Source of the DNA: Pseudoxanthomonas koreensis_A
GTDB taxonomy: Bacteria > Pseudomonadota > Gammaproteobacteria > Xanthomonadales > Xanthomonadaceae
DNA length: 64,000 nt
Direction: 5' to 3'
NCBI RefSeq assembly: GCF_041890415.1
Contig: NZ_CP169056.1
Span: forward strand, 1,054,001 to 1,118,000
The notes beneath the pieces are model-generated. The model saw only the letters and a program-made list of their open reading frames with translations. It was not told the DNA's origin and did not search any database. Of this stretch, positions 8,280 through 17,850 are shown piece after piece; within the stretch, counting starts at the first letter, position 1, and each line of letters starts with the position of its first letter. The position numbers and the translations under genes are program-made.

Positions 8280-8690
8280 CCGACTCCTGCGGTCGCCGGC
8301 AAGGCCGGCTCCTGCAACAGGGATGAGGCACAGACACGCCGAAGACGTGGACGTGCGGGTGTGTCTGGGTCGGCTTCGGATGGGGCCGCCGTCCGTCGGT
8401 GTATTGATGGCCCGGCTTCGTTTGCGAAGGCAACGGCGCACGCCAACTGCGCATCCCATCACCGACGTGTGCTGCACTCGTGTAGGAGCCGGCCTTGCCG
8501 GCGACCCGATGCAGGCTGTGGCATCGCGACACACCACACCACGCCGCGGTCGCCGGCAAGGCCGGCTCCTACAGCTGCCGCGCGGGGGCGCCGGGGGTAG
8601 CCGGGCGTGCATCCGCGGCAGCCGACGCCGGCATGGCGGCGATGGGGCAGGTGGGCACGTGGGCGTTGCCGCCGGCCCTATACTGCGGCC
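8280..8690. repeat. intergenic repeat mosaic with GTAG REP arms
   Basis: About 410 bases without a gene. A lone REP-like arm lies at 8291-8316. A REP dimer lies at 8481-8573, with arms 8481-8506 and 8548-8573 separated by 41 bases. Between them (about 8330-8480) is a module that recurs at 14.36-14.45 and 14.50-14.75 kb, including a shared GTGTATTGATGGCCCGGC segment at 8399-8416. Stop-free frames here arise from base composition. Confidence 0.8.
8679..8684 (+). promoter_or_regulatory. -10 box (TATACT) of the alpha-2-macroglobulin gene
   Basis: TATACT is followed 29 bases later by the ATG at 8714, which has GGAG upstream. This is a conventional leader. Confidence 0.45.
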
Positions 8691-8713
8691 ATCACGGATC
8701 GGAGCGTGGGCGC

Positions 8714-11700
8714 ATGCGGATGGCGACGGGTGGGCGGATGACGGGACTCTGGCGCGCGATGGCGCTGATGCTTGCGCTGGCGATGGTGCTGTTGCCCGGC
8801 TGTCGACGCGACCCGGGCGGGCAATTGCCGCAGGCCGGGGGCGAGAAGCTGCAGGCCGAACGCGAGGAAGTCACCGGCTTCGCCCTGCTGCGCGCATGGC
8901 CGGACCAGAGCGAGGGCCGCCTGGCCATCGCGATGGAATTTTCCCGGCCGCTGGTCGGCACCCAGGATTTCGACAGCCTGCTGACGGTGGAGCCGGCCGC
9001 CAGCGACGACAGCGGCTGGTCGCTGTCCGATGACGGGCGCATCCTGCGTTACCCCTACGTGGAACCGGCGCGCGACTACACCGTGACCATCGCCGCCGGG
9101 CTGGCCGCCGCCGATGGCAGCCGCCTGGAACAGCCGCTCACCAGGACCGTGCACACCGGCGAACTGGACCCGGTCGCCGGCTTCGCGTCGCAGGGCAGCG
9201 TGCTGCCGGCGCGCGAGAGCCGTGGCCTGCCGGTGGTCTCGGTCAACGTGGCCGAGGTGGACGTGGAGTTCCTGCGGGTGCGCGAGGAAGAGCTGGGGCG
9301 GTTCTTTTCCGAGTACCAGCGCGGCGGCCAGCGCAGCGGCTGGGAGCTGGACCGCGCCTACGGCGACCACGTGCCGCTGCGCGCGATGGCCGACCCGGTC
9401 TATCTCAACCGCTTCGTCCTTGGCGGCGAGCGCAACGAGCGGGTGCTCAACTACCTGCCACTGCAGGAGATCGCCGAACTGCAGCAGCCGGGCCTGTACT
9501 TCGCGGTGCTGCGCCGGGTCGGCCAGTTCTCGGACCAGTACGACACCGCCTTCTTCACCGTCAGCGACATCGGCCTGCATGCGCGCGCATACCGCGACAC
9601 CCTGTACGTGCATACGGCCTCGCTGCACGATGGCGCGCCGCTCAAGGGCGTGGAGCTGCGGGTGCTCGACGCCAAGGGCGAGGCGGTGCTGAAGTCTTCC
9701 ACCGATGGCAACGGCAACGCGCTGCTGGACCAGCGCCTGGATGCCACGCACGTGCTGGTGGCCAGGCGCGGCAAGGACGTCTCGCTGCTGCCGTTCAACC
9801 AGCCTGCGCTGGACCTGTCCGAATTCGCGGTGGGTGGGCGCGCGCATGCGGACTTCGACGTGTTCGCCTGGTCCGGCCGTGACCTGTACCGGCCCGGCGA
9901 GGTCGTGCGCATTGCCGCGCTGCTGCGCGACAGCGACGGGCGTGCGTTGCCGGCGCCGGCGCAGGGCAAGGCGCAGCCGCTGTTCCTGCGCCTGAAGCGC
10001 CCGGACGGGCGGGTGTTCATCGAAACCCGGCTGGAGGCGAGCGCCCAGGGCCATTACGCCTTCGAACGCGAGATCCCCGCCGACGCGCCCACTGGCCGCT
10101 GGCAGGTGGAGTTCCGCACCGACCCGGCCGGGCGCGATGCGGTGCAGGGCATGAGCCTGCGGATCGAGGAGTTCCTGCCGGAGCGGATGAAGCTGGACCT
10201 GTCCGCGCCCAGGGAGCAGGACACGCTGGCACCGGGCCAGCCGCTGCAACTGCAGGCGCAGGCCGCCTACCTGTATGGCGCGCCGGCCGCAGGCAACCGC
10301 TTCAGCGCGACGATGTCGCTGGCCGTGGCCCGGCAGCCACTGCAATCGTTGCCGGGGTATTTCTTCGGCGACCCCACGGTGACCCTGCCGACCGACCCGC
10401 GCGATGTGCTCGATACCGAGTTCGACGCCCAGGGCCGGGTCGAGGCCAGGCTGCCGCTGCCCGAGGAAGCGGGCAAGGCCGCCACCCCGGTGCTGGTCAC
10501 CGTGGCTGGCAGCGTGCATGAGAGCGGCGGGCGTCCGGTCAACCGCAACCTGCAGCGGGTGCTGTGGCCGGCGCCGGCGCTGGTTGGCGTGCGCCCGCTG
10601 TTCGATCCGGTGGACGGCGCCGATGCCAACGCCAGCGCGCGCTTCGAGCTGGTGCGGGTGGATGCGCAGGGCACGCCGCAGCCGGCAACGGGGCTGAAGG
10701 TCACCCTTGTGCGCGAACTGCGCGACTATCACTGGCGCTATGACGACGGCGGCGGCTGGGATTACGACTTCACCCGCCGCTTCGAGAACGTGGACACCCG
10801 CACCATCGACGCCGGTGCCACGGCTGCGCGCTTCGACTTCCCGGTGGAGTGGGGCGAGTACCGGGTGGACGTGCTGGACCCGGCCACCGGCCTGACCATG
10901 CGCTATCCGTTCCGCGCCGGCTGGAGCTGGGGCGACGACAACCGCGGGCCGGATGCGCGCCCGGACAAGGTCAAGCTGTCCCTGGACCGCACTGGCTACC
11001 GTGCCGGCGACACCCTCAAGGTCACCGTGACTCCCCCGCACGCCGGCCGCGGCGTGCTGCTGGTGGAGAGCGACCGGCTGCTGTACGTGCACGACATCGA
11101 CGTGCGCGGCGCCGACGGCAAGGCCTCCGGCACCTTCGAGATCCCGGTGACCAGCGACTGGGAGCGGCATGACGTGTACGTCACCGCGCTGGTGTTCCGT
11201 GGTGGCTCGGCGACCAGCCAGGTGACCCCGGCGCGCGCGGTCGGCGTGGCCCACGTGCCGATGCGGCGCGAGGACCGGCACGTGGCCGTGGGGCTGAAAG
11301 TGCCGGCGCAGTCGCGCCCGCAGCAGGACCTGCCGGTCACCGTGAGCGTGCCGCAACTGGCCGGACAGAAGGCACACGTCACCGTGTCGGCGGTGGACGT
11401 GGGCATCCTCAACATCACCCGCTTCCCGGTGCCCGACGCTGCCGCGCATTTCTTTGCCCAGCGCCGCCTGGCCACCGATGCCTACGACGTCTATGGCCGC
11501 GTGATCGAAAGTTTTGCCGGCGGCAGTGCGCGCCTGCGCTTCGGTGGCGACATGGCGCTGGAACCGCTGCCGCAGGCGCGCCGCCCGACCGCGCGGGTGC
11601 AGACGGTGGACCTGTTCTCCGGCCCGGTGGTGCTGGATGCGCAAGGCAACGCGCGGATCAGCCTGCCGCTGCCGGACTTCAACGGCACCCTGCGGCTGTC

Positions 11701-13690
11701 GGTGCTGGCGTATTCGGACGAGCGCTATGGCAAGCGCGATACCGAAGTGCTGGTACGCGCACCGGTGGTGGCCGAAGCCGGCATGCCGCGGGTGCTGGCC
11801 CCGGGCGACCGGGCCACGGTCAGCCTGGATGTGCAGAACTTCAGCGGCAAGGCCGGGCGCTTCCGGGTCCGGGTCGAAGGCGAGGGCCCGCTGGCGGTGG
11901 CCGAGGGCGAACGGTCACTGGAACTGGCCGATGGCGCCAAGGCCACCCTCGGCTTCCCGCTGACCGCCCTGCCCGGGCACACGGTGGCAGCAGTGCGCGT
12001 GCGCGTGGATGGCGGCGGCTACGCCGTGGACCGCCGCTACGAACTGCCGGTGCGCGCGGCCTGGCCATCGGTGCTGCGCACCCAGACCCGGGTGCTGGAA
12101 GGCGGCGCCCCGCTGGTGCTGGACGGGTCGTTGATGGATGGGCTGATCCCGGGCACGGTCAACACCCACCTGCGGATCAGCGCGACACCGCCGATCCCGT
12201 TCGCCAGCGCGCTGCGCGGCCTGCTCGAGTATCCCTATGGCTGTGCCGAGCAGACCACCAGCAAGGGCTATGCAGCGCTGGTGCTGGACCCGGACAACGC
12301 GCGGCGCCTGGGCGGGCCGGTGCTGGACCCGACCGTGCGCAGGCAGCGCCTGGAAGGCGCCTTCGGCCGCCTGGCCGCGTTGCAGGCCGGCAGTGGCCAT
12401 TTCTCGATGTGGAGCGGGGACGACAACGAGCCGGCGCTGACGCCGTACATCGTCGACTTCCTGCTCGACGCGCGCGAGGCCGGCTTCGCCGTGCCCGAGG
12501 CGATGCTGCAGAAGGCCTTGGACCGCCTGTCCGAGGACCTGCTTTCCGGCGGCCCGCAGTTCTACGGCCATGACCGCCGCGAGCACCTGCGCTTTGCCAA
12601 CCGTGCCTATGCCGGTTACGTGCTGGCGCGGGTGAACCGCGCGCCGCTGGGGACGCTGCGCGCGCTCTACGACCAGGAAAAGGCCAACAGCCTCACCGGG
12701 CTGCCGCTGGTGCAACTGGGCCTGGCCCTGACCCTGCAAGGTGACGGCAAGCGCGGTGCGGCCGCCATCGCCGACGGCTTCGCCCGCGATCCGGACACCC
12801 GCCCGGCGTGGCTGGGCGACTACAGCAGCCGGGTCCGCGACGACGCGCTGATGGTCGCCCTGCTGCACGAGCGTGGCCACGCCGACGCCAAGTACGACGC
12901 GCGTGCGGTGGATCTGGCGCGCGCACTGCAGACCCGGCGCGACGGCGACGGCCGGCTGTGGCTGAGCACCCAGGAGCAGATGGCGCTGGCGCGGCTGGGG
13001 CGCGCGCTGGAGGCCGGCGATGGGCGCAAGGTCAGCGGCCGCTACCTGGCCGGTGGCGAGCCGGAGCAGGTCGAGCCGGCCGGCGTGTTCGCGCGCAGCC
13101 TGGATGCCGATGCGCTGGCCGCCGGCGTGCGCTTCGAGCCGGAAGGCGGCCCGTTCTTCGCCAGCGTGGAGGTGGCGGGCATCCCGCGCCAGGCGCCGGT
13201 CGAGGACAAGCGCAAGGTCGGCATCGTGCGCGACTGGTTCATGCCCGATGGCAAGCCGTGGCGCGGCGATACCCTCAAGGAAGGGCAGGTGCTGGTGGTG
13301 CGGCTGAGCGTGCAGGCGCAGGAATCCATGCCCGACGCGCTGGTCACCGACCTGCTGCCGGCTGGCCTGGAGGCGGAGAACCTCAACCTGGGCGACAGTT
13401 CGCAGTGGGACGGCATCGAGATCGAGGGCGTGACCCTGTCCCGGCGTTCCGGCGCGGCCAACGTGCGCTACGAGGAATACCGCGACGACCGCTACGTGGC
13501 GGCGCTGTCGCTGCGCGGCGGCACCGCGCGCCTGTTCTACCTGGTGCGTGCGGTCACTCCGGGCAGCTACACGGTGCCGCCGCCGCAGGCCGAGGACATG
13601 TACAGGCCGACCCTGCGCGGGACCGGCGCATCGCGTCCGGCGCGGATCACGGTGACGCCGCCGGGGCGGCAAACAGGAGACCAGCCTTGA
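8714..13690 (+). CDS. bacterial alpha-2-macroglobulin lipoprotein (YfhM type)
   Basis: A 1658-residue periplasmic protease trap, similar in length to the E. coli YfhM protein (about 1650). The signal peptide ends in an LLPGC lipobox (C30), so it should be lipid-anchored. A long series of macroglobulin-like beta domains follows. The thioester bait site is intact: C1177 in 'YGCAEQTTSKG'. Family members capture attacking proteases by cleavage of the bait region and covalent thioester reaction. In enterobacteria the gene is next to pbpC (penicillin-binding protein 1C), but here it overlaps a GST gene instead. Three in-frame ATGs (8714, 8720, 8738) precede the signal peptide; 8714 has the best-spaced GGAG. 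Confidence 0.93.
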   Translation: MRMATGGRMTGLWRAMALMLALAMVLLPGCRRDPGGQLPQAGGEKLQAEREEVTGFALLRAWPDQSEGRLAIAMEFSRPLVGTQDFDSLLTVEPAASDDSGWSLSDDGRILRYPYVEPARDYTVTIAAGLAAADGSRLEQPLTRTVHTGELDPVAGFASQGSVLPARESRGLPVVSVNVAEVDVEFLRVREEELGRFFSEYQRGGQRSGWELDRAYGDHVPLRAMADPVYLNRFVLGGERNERVLNYLPLQEIAELQQPGLYFAVLRRVGQFSDQYDTAFFTVSDIGLHARAYRDTLYVHTASLHDGAPLKGVELRVLDAKGEAVLKSSTDGNGNALLDQRLDATHVLVARRGKDVSLLPFNQPALDLSEFAVGGRAHADFDVFAWSGRDLYRPGEVVRIAALLRDSDGRALPAPAQGKAQPLFLRLKRPDGRVFIETRLEASAQGHYAFEREIPADAPTGRWQVEFRTDPAGRDAVQGMSLRIEEFLPERMKLDLSAPREQDTLAPGQPLQLQAQAAYLYGAPAAGNRFSATMSLAVARQPLQSLPGYFFGDPTVTLPTDPRDVLDTEFDAQGRVEARLPLPEEAGKAATPVLVTVAGSVHESGGRPVNRNLQRVLWPAPALVGVRPLFDPVDGADANASARFELVRVDAQGTPQPATGLKVTLVRELRDYHWRYDDGGGWDYDFTRRFENVDTRTIDAGATAARFDFPVEWGEYRVDVLDPATGLTMRYPFRAGWSWGDDNRGPDARPDKVKLSLDRTGYRAGDTLKVTVTPPHAGRGVLLVESDRLLYVHDIDVRGADGKASGTFEIPVTSDWERHDVYVTALVFRGGSATSQVTPARAVGVAHVPMRREDRHVAVGLKVPAQSRPQQDLPVTVSVPQLAGQKAHVTVSAVDVGILNITRFPVPDAAAHFFAQRRLATDAYDVYGRVIESFAGGSARLRFGGDMALEPLPQARRPTARVQTVDLFSGPVVLDAQGNARISLPLPDFNGTLRLSVLAYSDERYGKRDTEVLVRAPVVAEAGMPRVLAPGDRATVSLDVQNFSGKAGRFRVRVEGEGPLAVAEGERSLELADGAKATLGFPLTALPGHTVAAVRVRVDGGGYAVDRRYELPVRAAWPSVLRTQTRVLEGGAPLVLDGSLMDGLIPGTVNTHLRISATPPIPFASALRGLLEYPYGCAEQTTSKGYAALVLDPDNARRLGGPVLDPTVRRQRLEGAFGRLAALQAGSGHFSMWSGDDNEPALTPYIVDFLLDAREAGFAVPEAMLQKALDRLSEDLLSGGPQFYGHDRREHLRFANRAYAGYVLARVNRAPLGTLRALYDQEKANSLTGLPLVQLGLALTLQGDGKRGAAAIADGFARDPDTRPAWLGDYSSRVRDDALMVALLHERGHADAKYDARAVDLARALQTRRDGDGRLWLSTQEQMALARLGRALEAGDGRKVSGRYLAGGEPEQVEPAGVFARSLDADALAAGVRFEPEGGPFFASVEVAGIPRQAPVEDKRKVGIVRDWFMPDGKPWRGDTLKEGQVLVVRLSVQAQESMPDALVTDLLPAGLEAENLNLGDSSQWDGIEIEGVTLSRRSGAANVRYEEYRDDRYVAALSLRGGTARLFYLVRAVTPGSYTVPPPQAEDMYRPTLRGTGASRPARITVTPPGRQTGDQP

Positions 13691-14319
13691 ACCAGACTTC
13701 GCTGCGCTTGTATGTCGATTCGCGTTTCCTCAGCCCGTATGCGATGCAGGCGTTCGTCGCCCTGCACGAGAAGGCGCTGGCCTTCGACCTGTCCACCGTG
13801 GACCTTGAAGGCGGCGCCCAGCATGCGCCGGACTATACCGAGCGTTCGCTGACCGGGCGGGTGCCGACCCTGGTCCATGACGGGTTTGCGCTGTCGGAGT
13901 CCTCGGCCATCACCGAGTACGTGGACGAGGCGTTCCCGGGCACGGCGCTGTATCCGCGCCTGCCGCGCGAGCGTGCGCGGGCGCGCCAGGTGCAGGCATG
14001 GCTGCGCAGCGACCTGATGCCGATCCGGCAGGAGCGTTCCACGGAGGTGGTGTTCTGTGCTCCGGTTCCGGCGGCACTTTCGGCGCAGGCGCGGGCGGCG
14101 GCGGACAAGTTGTTCTTCGTGGCCGACCGCTTGCTGGATGAGGGCGCGGCAAGCCTGTTCGGTGCATGGAGCATCGTCGACCTGGACCTGGCGATCATGC
14201 TCCAGCGGTTGCTGCGCAATGGCGATCCGGTGCCGCCGAAGCTTGGCGACTACGCCCGCGCGCAATGGCAGCGTCCGTCGGTGCGACGCTGGGTGGAGAT
14301 GGAGCGCGCGGCATCCTGA
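13687..14319 (+). CDS. yfcF: YfcF-like glutathione transferase
   Basis: A 210-residue GST that matches E. coli YfcF along its length: 'DSRFLSPYAMQAFVALHEK' at the N-terminus, 'RVPTLVHDGFALSESSAI', 'QVQAWLRSDLMPIRQERSTE' and a C-terminal 'YARAQWQRPSVRRWV'. YfcF has glutathione-dependent peroxidase activity linked to oxidative stress. The start is TTG 13687, which overlaps the stop of the alpha-2-macroglobulin gene (TTGA) with GGAGA upstream, so translation is coupled. Pairing of these two genes is not an obvious functional unit. Confidence 0.85.
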   Translation: MNQTSLRLYVDSRFLSPYAMQAFVALHEKALAFDLSTVDLEGGAQHAPDYTERSLTGRVPTLVHDGFALSESSAITEYVDEAFPGTALYPRLPRERARARQVQAWLRSDLMPIRQERSTEVVFCAPVPAALSAQARAAADKLFFVADRLLDEGAASLFGAWSIVDLDLAIMLQRLLRNGDPVPPKLGDYARAQWQRPSVRRWVEMERAAS

Positions 14320-14339
14320 GCGGCGTTGGGCGCAAGGGC

Positions 14340-15020
14340 GTAAGGGTGTGCGGCTTCGGGCGACGTCCATCGGTGTATTGATGGCCCGGCTTCGTTTGCG
14401 ACGGCAACGGCTCCCGCAAACCGCGCGCCCCCAATCACCGACCCGTCCACGTGTAGGAGCCGGTCTTGCCGGCGACCGCGGCGCGGTGTGACGCGACGCG
14501 GTGCGTGGACGTGCGGGTGTACCGGGGTTCGGCTTCGGATGGGGCTGCCGTCCGACCGGGGGGATGGTGCACCCCTCGGGCGCACATCCATGTGCGCACT
14601 CGGGGCCGTGGCACATCCCTGTGCCACTTGCCCCATCCCCCCGGCCGGGCGACGTCCATCGGTGTATTGATGGCCCGGCTCCGTTTGTGAAGGCAGCGGC
14701 GCACGCAAACCGCGCATCCCTTCACCGACGTGTGCTGCACCCGTGTAGGAGCCGGTCTTGCCGGCGACCGCGATGCAGGCTGCGGCATCGCGACACACCG
14801 CACCGTGCCGCGGTCGCCGGCAAGACCGGCTCCTACAACGGGGGGACATCGACACGCCGAAGACGTGGACGTGCGGGTGTGTCGTGGCAGCGGCCATGGA
14901 TGGCCGCGGTAGCGAGTGCGCACATGGATGTGCGCCCGAGCGGTCACGCCACACCCGCACGTCCACGGCTCCCTCCGAAGCCGACCATCACCCCGATCTC
15001 GGCCGTCCACGGCTCCCTCC
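14340..15020. repeat. large intergenic repeat mosaic with REP arms
   Basis: About 700 bases without a supported gene. REP arms of the GGTCTTGCCGGC subtype lie at 14452-14477 and as a dimer at 14744-14836. A GTCCATCGGTGTATTGATGG segment is present at 14366-14385 and 14654-14673, both matching the module at 8.39 kb. A GACGTGGACGTGCGGGTGTG-like segment occurs near 14503 and 14863, as at 8.35 kb, and appears inverted near 14950. The region has been assembled from repeated modules in both orientations. Confidence 0.78.
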
Positions 15021-15032
15021 TCGACCGCGATC

Positions 15033-15062
15033 CAAAAAAAACCCCGCCGTGCGGCGGGGTTC
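15033..15062 (-). terminator. intrinsic terminator of the second cold-shock gene
   Basis: On the minus strand a 9-bp stem AACCCCGCC/GGCGGGGTT with a short loop runs into eight consecutive T residues (A run at 15034-15041 on the plus strand). It lies 25 bases after the stop codon. Confidence 0.9.
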
Positions 15063-15086
15063 CCCTGATACGACTGTCTGGCGGGA

Positions 15087-15293
15087 TCAGTCGAGCGGGA
15101 CGATGTTGGAAGCCTGTGCGCCCTTGGGACCCTGGGTCACTTCATAGCTCACACGCTGGCCTTCCTTCAACGAGCGAAAACCCTTCGCATTGATCGCGGA
15201 AAAGTGCGCGAACACGTCCGCGCTGCCATCTTCCGGCGAGATGAAGCCGAATCCTTTGGCGTCGTTGAACCACTTGACGGTACCGTTGGCCAT
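15087..15293 (-). CDS. cold-shock domain protein (CspA family)
   Basis: A 68-residue OB-fold protein with RNP1 'KGFGFISP' and RNP2 'DVFAHF', closely related to the copy at 6036-6245 but with a different C-terminus. It should bind single-stranded nucleic acids as an RNA chaperone. ATG 15293 is the natural start; longer versions lack family similarity. The gene is isolated, with an intrinsic terminator after it and about 140 bases of leader and promoter region before it. Confidence 0.95.
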   Translation of the reverse strand: MANGTVKWFNDAKGFGFISPEDGSADVFAHFSAINAKGFRSLKEGQRVSYEVTQGPKGAQASNIVPLD

Positions 15294-15430
15294 GATGCTG
15301 CGTAATCCTTGCGTTTGACGGAAAGTGCGGCGGCGGGCCGCGTGGCGAGTATGCAAAGCCGCGCGGCGGCTGACAATCCGTGCTGCGTCATTGCCACCCC
15401 AGGTTAGCGCTAACTCGGCCGCGCTCCGGC

Positions 15431-16174
15431 TCAGCCGGCGGCCAGGTGGGCGATCAGGCCCGGAAGCCCGGACGAGGCGGCGGCCACGTTTTCCAGCACC
15501 TCCGCCAGGGTGATCTCGCCGGCGTCGGTGCAGCCGGCCGCCCAGTTGGCCACGATCGCCAGGCAGGCGTATTCCAGGTCCAGTTCGCGCGCAAGGCCGG
15601 CCTCGGGCATGCCGGTCATGCCGACCAGGTCGCAGCCGTCGCGGCGCATCCGCGCGATCTCGGCATTGGTCTCCAGCCGCGGGCCCTGGGTGGCGCCATA
15701 GCAGCCGCCATCGACCACCGGCACCTGCGCGGCCCGCGCCGCAGCCAGCACCCGGTCGCGCAACGCGGGCGTGTAGGGATGGCCGAAATCCACGTGCAGC
15801 GGCTCGCCCTCGCCATCCCAGAAGGTGGATTCGCGGCCCCAGGTGTAGTCGATCAACTGGTCCGGGCAGGCCAGCACGCGCGGGCCGTAGGCCTGCGTGA
15901 TGCCGCCCACGGTGTTGAGTGCCAGCACCCGGCGCACGCCGGCCTGCTTGAGCGCGTGCAGGTTGGCGCGGTAGTTGACCCGGTGCGGCGGCAGCGCATG
16001 GCCCTCGCCGTGGCGGGCCAGGAAGGCCACGCTCGCCTGGCCCAGGCGGCCGACACGCAGCGGGCCGGAGGGCGCGCCCCAGGGCGTGTCGATGTGGCGG
16101 GCCTGGGCCTGGTTGAGCTCGGCCAGGCGGTAGATGCCGGTGCCGCCAATGACGGCCAGGTCGATCGCACTCAT
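15431..16174 (-). CDS. S-methyl-5'-thioinosine/purine nucleoside phosphorylase (MTAP family)
   Basis: A 247-residue phosphorylase. The N-terminal 'AVIGGTGIY' phosphate site, 'RHGEGHALPPHRVNYRAN', 'GGCYGATQGPRLETNAEI' and 'LVGMTGMPEAGLARELDL' define the methylthioadenosine phosphorylase family. In gammaproteobacteria such as Pseudomonas the equivalent enzyme prefers 5'-methylthioinosine and releases hypoxanthine. The next gene upstream in the same direction is a hypoxanthine phosphoribosyltransferase, which fits a salvage pair that recycles the hypoxanthine produced. The pair is separated by 50 bases. Confidence 0.88.
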   Translation of the reverse strand: MSAIDLAVIGGTGIYRLAELNQAQARHIDTPWGAPSGPLRVGRLGQASVAFLARHGEGHALPPHRVNYRANLHALKQAGVRRVLALNTVGGITQAYGPRVLACPDQLIDYTWGRESTFWDGEGEPLHVDFGHPYTPALRDRVLAAARAAQVPVVDGGCYGATQGPRLETNAEIARMRRDGCDLVGMTGMPEAGLARELDLEYACLAIVANWAAGCTDAGEITLAEVLENVAAASSGLPGLIAHLAAG

Positions 16175-16224
16175 GCTGCGGGGCTCCGGAAGCGGGCGCG
16201 GGGACGGCGGGCGATGCGCCGGCT

Positions 16225-16809
16225 CTAGTCCTTGAGCGCGTGGATGGCCGGCAGGTTGCGGCCCTGTTCGTGGTAGTCCATGCCGAAGCCGAACACGTAG
16301 CGGTCGGGAACCGTCACGCCCACGTAGTCGGCGCGCACGCCCTCCACGCAGCGGTCGTGGTCCTTCACCGCCAGGGTGGCGATGCGCACGTCGGTGGCGC
16401 CCTGTTCCAGGCACCAGCGGCGCACTTCCTCCAGGGTGTGGCCTTCGTCGAGGATGTCATCGGCCAGCAGCACCCGGCGGCCGTACAGCGGGGTGGCAGG
16501 GCGGTGCTTCCACACCAGCTCGCCGCCCTGGTTCTGGCCGCGGTAGCGGGTGGCATGCAGGTAATCGAACTGCAGGTCCAGGCCGCGCGTGCCCAGCTCC
16601 AGCGCCAGTTGCCCGGCGAACGGCAGGCCGCCGTGCATGACCGTCAGGAACACCGGCACGGCGCTGCCGCCCGGGTGGCCGGCCGGCGCATCGCCGATGT
16701 AGTCGCGTGCGATCTGGTCGGCGATGCGGGTGATGGCCGCATCCAGCACCGGGCGGTCGATCAGCAGCTCGGACGCTTCGAGGATCTCGGAGATGGAAAG
16801 GTTGGGCAT
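16225..16809 (-). CDS. hypoxanthine-guanine phosphoribosyltransferase
   Basis: A 194-residue type I phosphoribosyltransferase. The PRPP loop is 'RVLLADDILDEGHTL', and 'FLTVMHGGLPFAGQLALEL' forms the pyrophosphate-binding loop. C-terminal 'VPDRYVFGFGMDYHEQGRNLP' matches the HGPRT hood that selects the purine base. It converts hypoxanthine or guanine to IMP or GMP. The upstream sequence has a TAACCT box ending six bases before ATG 16809 and no obvious Shine-Dalgarno, another possible leaderless start. It is probably the first gene of an operon with the phosphorylase. Confidence 0.9.
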   Translation of the reverse strand: MPNLSISEILEASELLIDRPVLDAAITRIADQIARDYIGDAPAGHPGGSAVPVFLTVMHGGLPFAGQLALELGTRGLDLQFDYLHATRYRGQNQGGELVWKHRPATPLYGRRVLLADDILDEGHTLEEVRRWCLEQGATDVRIATLAVKDHDRCVEGVRADYVGVTVPDRYVFGFGMDYHEQGRNLPAIHALKD

Positions 16810-16839
16810 GGGACAAAGGTTACCGGAACCAATGGGCGA

Positions 16840-17850
16840 TCAGCAGTCGGCGGGGCCGGGCATGCGCGACTGCACGGCAGCGTGGCGGGCGTCGGCCAGC
16901 AGCCCGTCCCAGCCCAGCGCACCACGCCCGATCAGGCCGATCAGCGCAGCGGTGTTGAGTGCGCGGCCTTCGACTGCGCGCAGGGATTGTTCGACCAGCT
17001 CCGGGTGGCACACCAGCACCGCGTCGCAACCGGCGTCCAGGTGCGCTTCCACCCGTGCCCTGGCCCCGCCGGCCGAGGACGCGGCGGCCATGCCGATGTC
17101 GTCGGAGAACACCACGCCGCGGAAGCCCATCTGCTCGCGCAGCACGGTCTGGATCCAGAACCGCGACTGCCCGGCCGGCTCCGCCGCCACCTGCGGGTAG
17201 ACCACGTGCGCCATCATCACCGCGTCGGCCCCGGCGTCGATGCCGGCGGCGAACGGGACAAGGTCGGTGCCACGCAGCACGTCCAGCGTGCGCGGATCGA
17301 TGGCCGCGTCCACATGGGTGTCCTCCAGCACGGTGCCGTGGCCGGGGAAGTGCTTGAGGGTGGCGGCCATGCCGACGGCGTGCATGCCGCGCACATAGGC
17401 GCGGGTGAAGTCCGCGACCACCTGCGGGTCGTCGCTGAAGGCGCGGTCGCCGATCGCGCGGTTGCCGCGGTCCAGGTCCACCACCGGTGCGAAGCTCAGG
17501 TCCACGCCGCTGGCGCGCACCTCGCTGGCCATCAGCCAGGCGTGTTCCCCGGCCAGGTCCAGCGCGGCCTGGCGGTCGCGCGCGTACAGCTCGCCAAACT
17601 GCCGTAGCGGCGGCAGCGCGCTGTAGCCGTCGCGGAAGCGTTGCACCCGTCCGCCCTCCTGGTCCACGCAGACCAGCTGCGGGCGCGGGGCGGCGGCGCG
17701 GATCGCGGCGGCCAGCTCGGCAACCTGGTCGCGCGAGGCGACGTTGCGCTTGAACAGGATCACCCCGGCCACCGCGTCGTGCTGCAGCCAGTCGCGCTCC
17801 TGCGCGGTCAGTTCGGTGCCGGCCACGCCGATCACGAGCATGCGTTGCAT
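16840..17850 (-). CDS. nagZ: beta-N-acetylhexosaminidase (cell-wall recycling)
   Basis: NagZ is a cytoplasmic family 3 glycoside hydrolase that removes N-acetylglucosamine from anhydromuropeptides during peptidoglycan recycling. Its products feed AmpR-type beta-lactamase regulation where present. The sequence has 'VDQEGGRVQRF', 'GVDLSFAPVVDLD', 'LKHFPGHG' with its catalytic-loop residues, and 'FSDDIGMAAA', all family hallmarks. There is no signal peptide. Several ATGs are possible (17859, 17850, 17841); 17850 is given as a compromise and yields 336 residues. It is followed after 30 bases by hpt on the same strand. Confidence 0.93.
   Translation of the reverse strand: MQRMLVIGVAGTELTAQERDWLQHDAVAGVILFKRNVASRDQVAELAAAIRAAAPRPQLVCVDQEGGRVQRFRDGYSALPPLRQFGELYARDRQAALDLAGEHAWLMASEVRASGVDLSFAPVVDLDRGNRAIGDRAFSDDPQVVADFTRAYVRGMHAVGMAATLKHFPGHGTVLEDTHVDAAIDPRTLDVLRGTDLVPFAAGIDAGADAVMMAHVVYPQVAAEPAGQSRFWIQTVLREQMGFRGVVFSDDIGMAAASSAGGARARVEAHLDAGCDAVLVCHPELVEQSLRAVEGRALNTAALIGLIGRGALGWDGLLADARHAAVQSRMPGPADC

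Noticed and set aside
8678..11644. 988-codon open frame on the minus strand
   Set aside because: Antisense to the alpha-2-macroglobulin gene, with no domain pattern and shadow-like composition.
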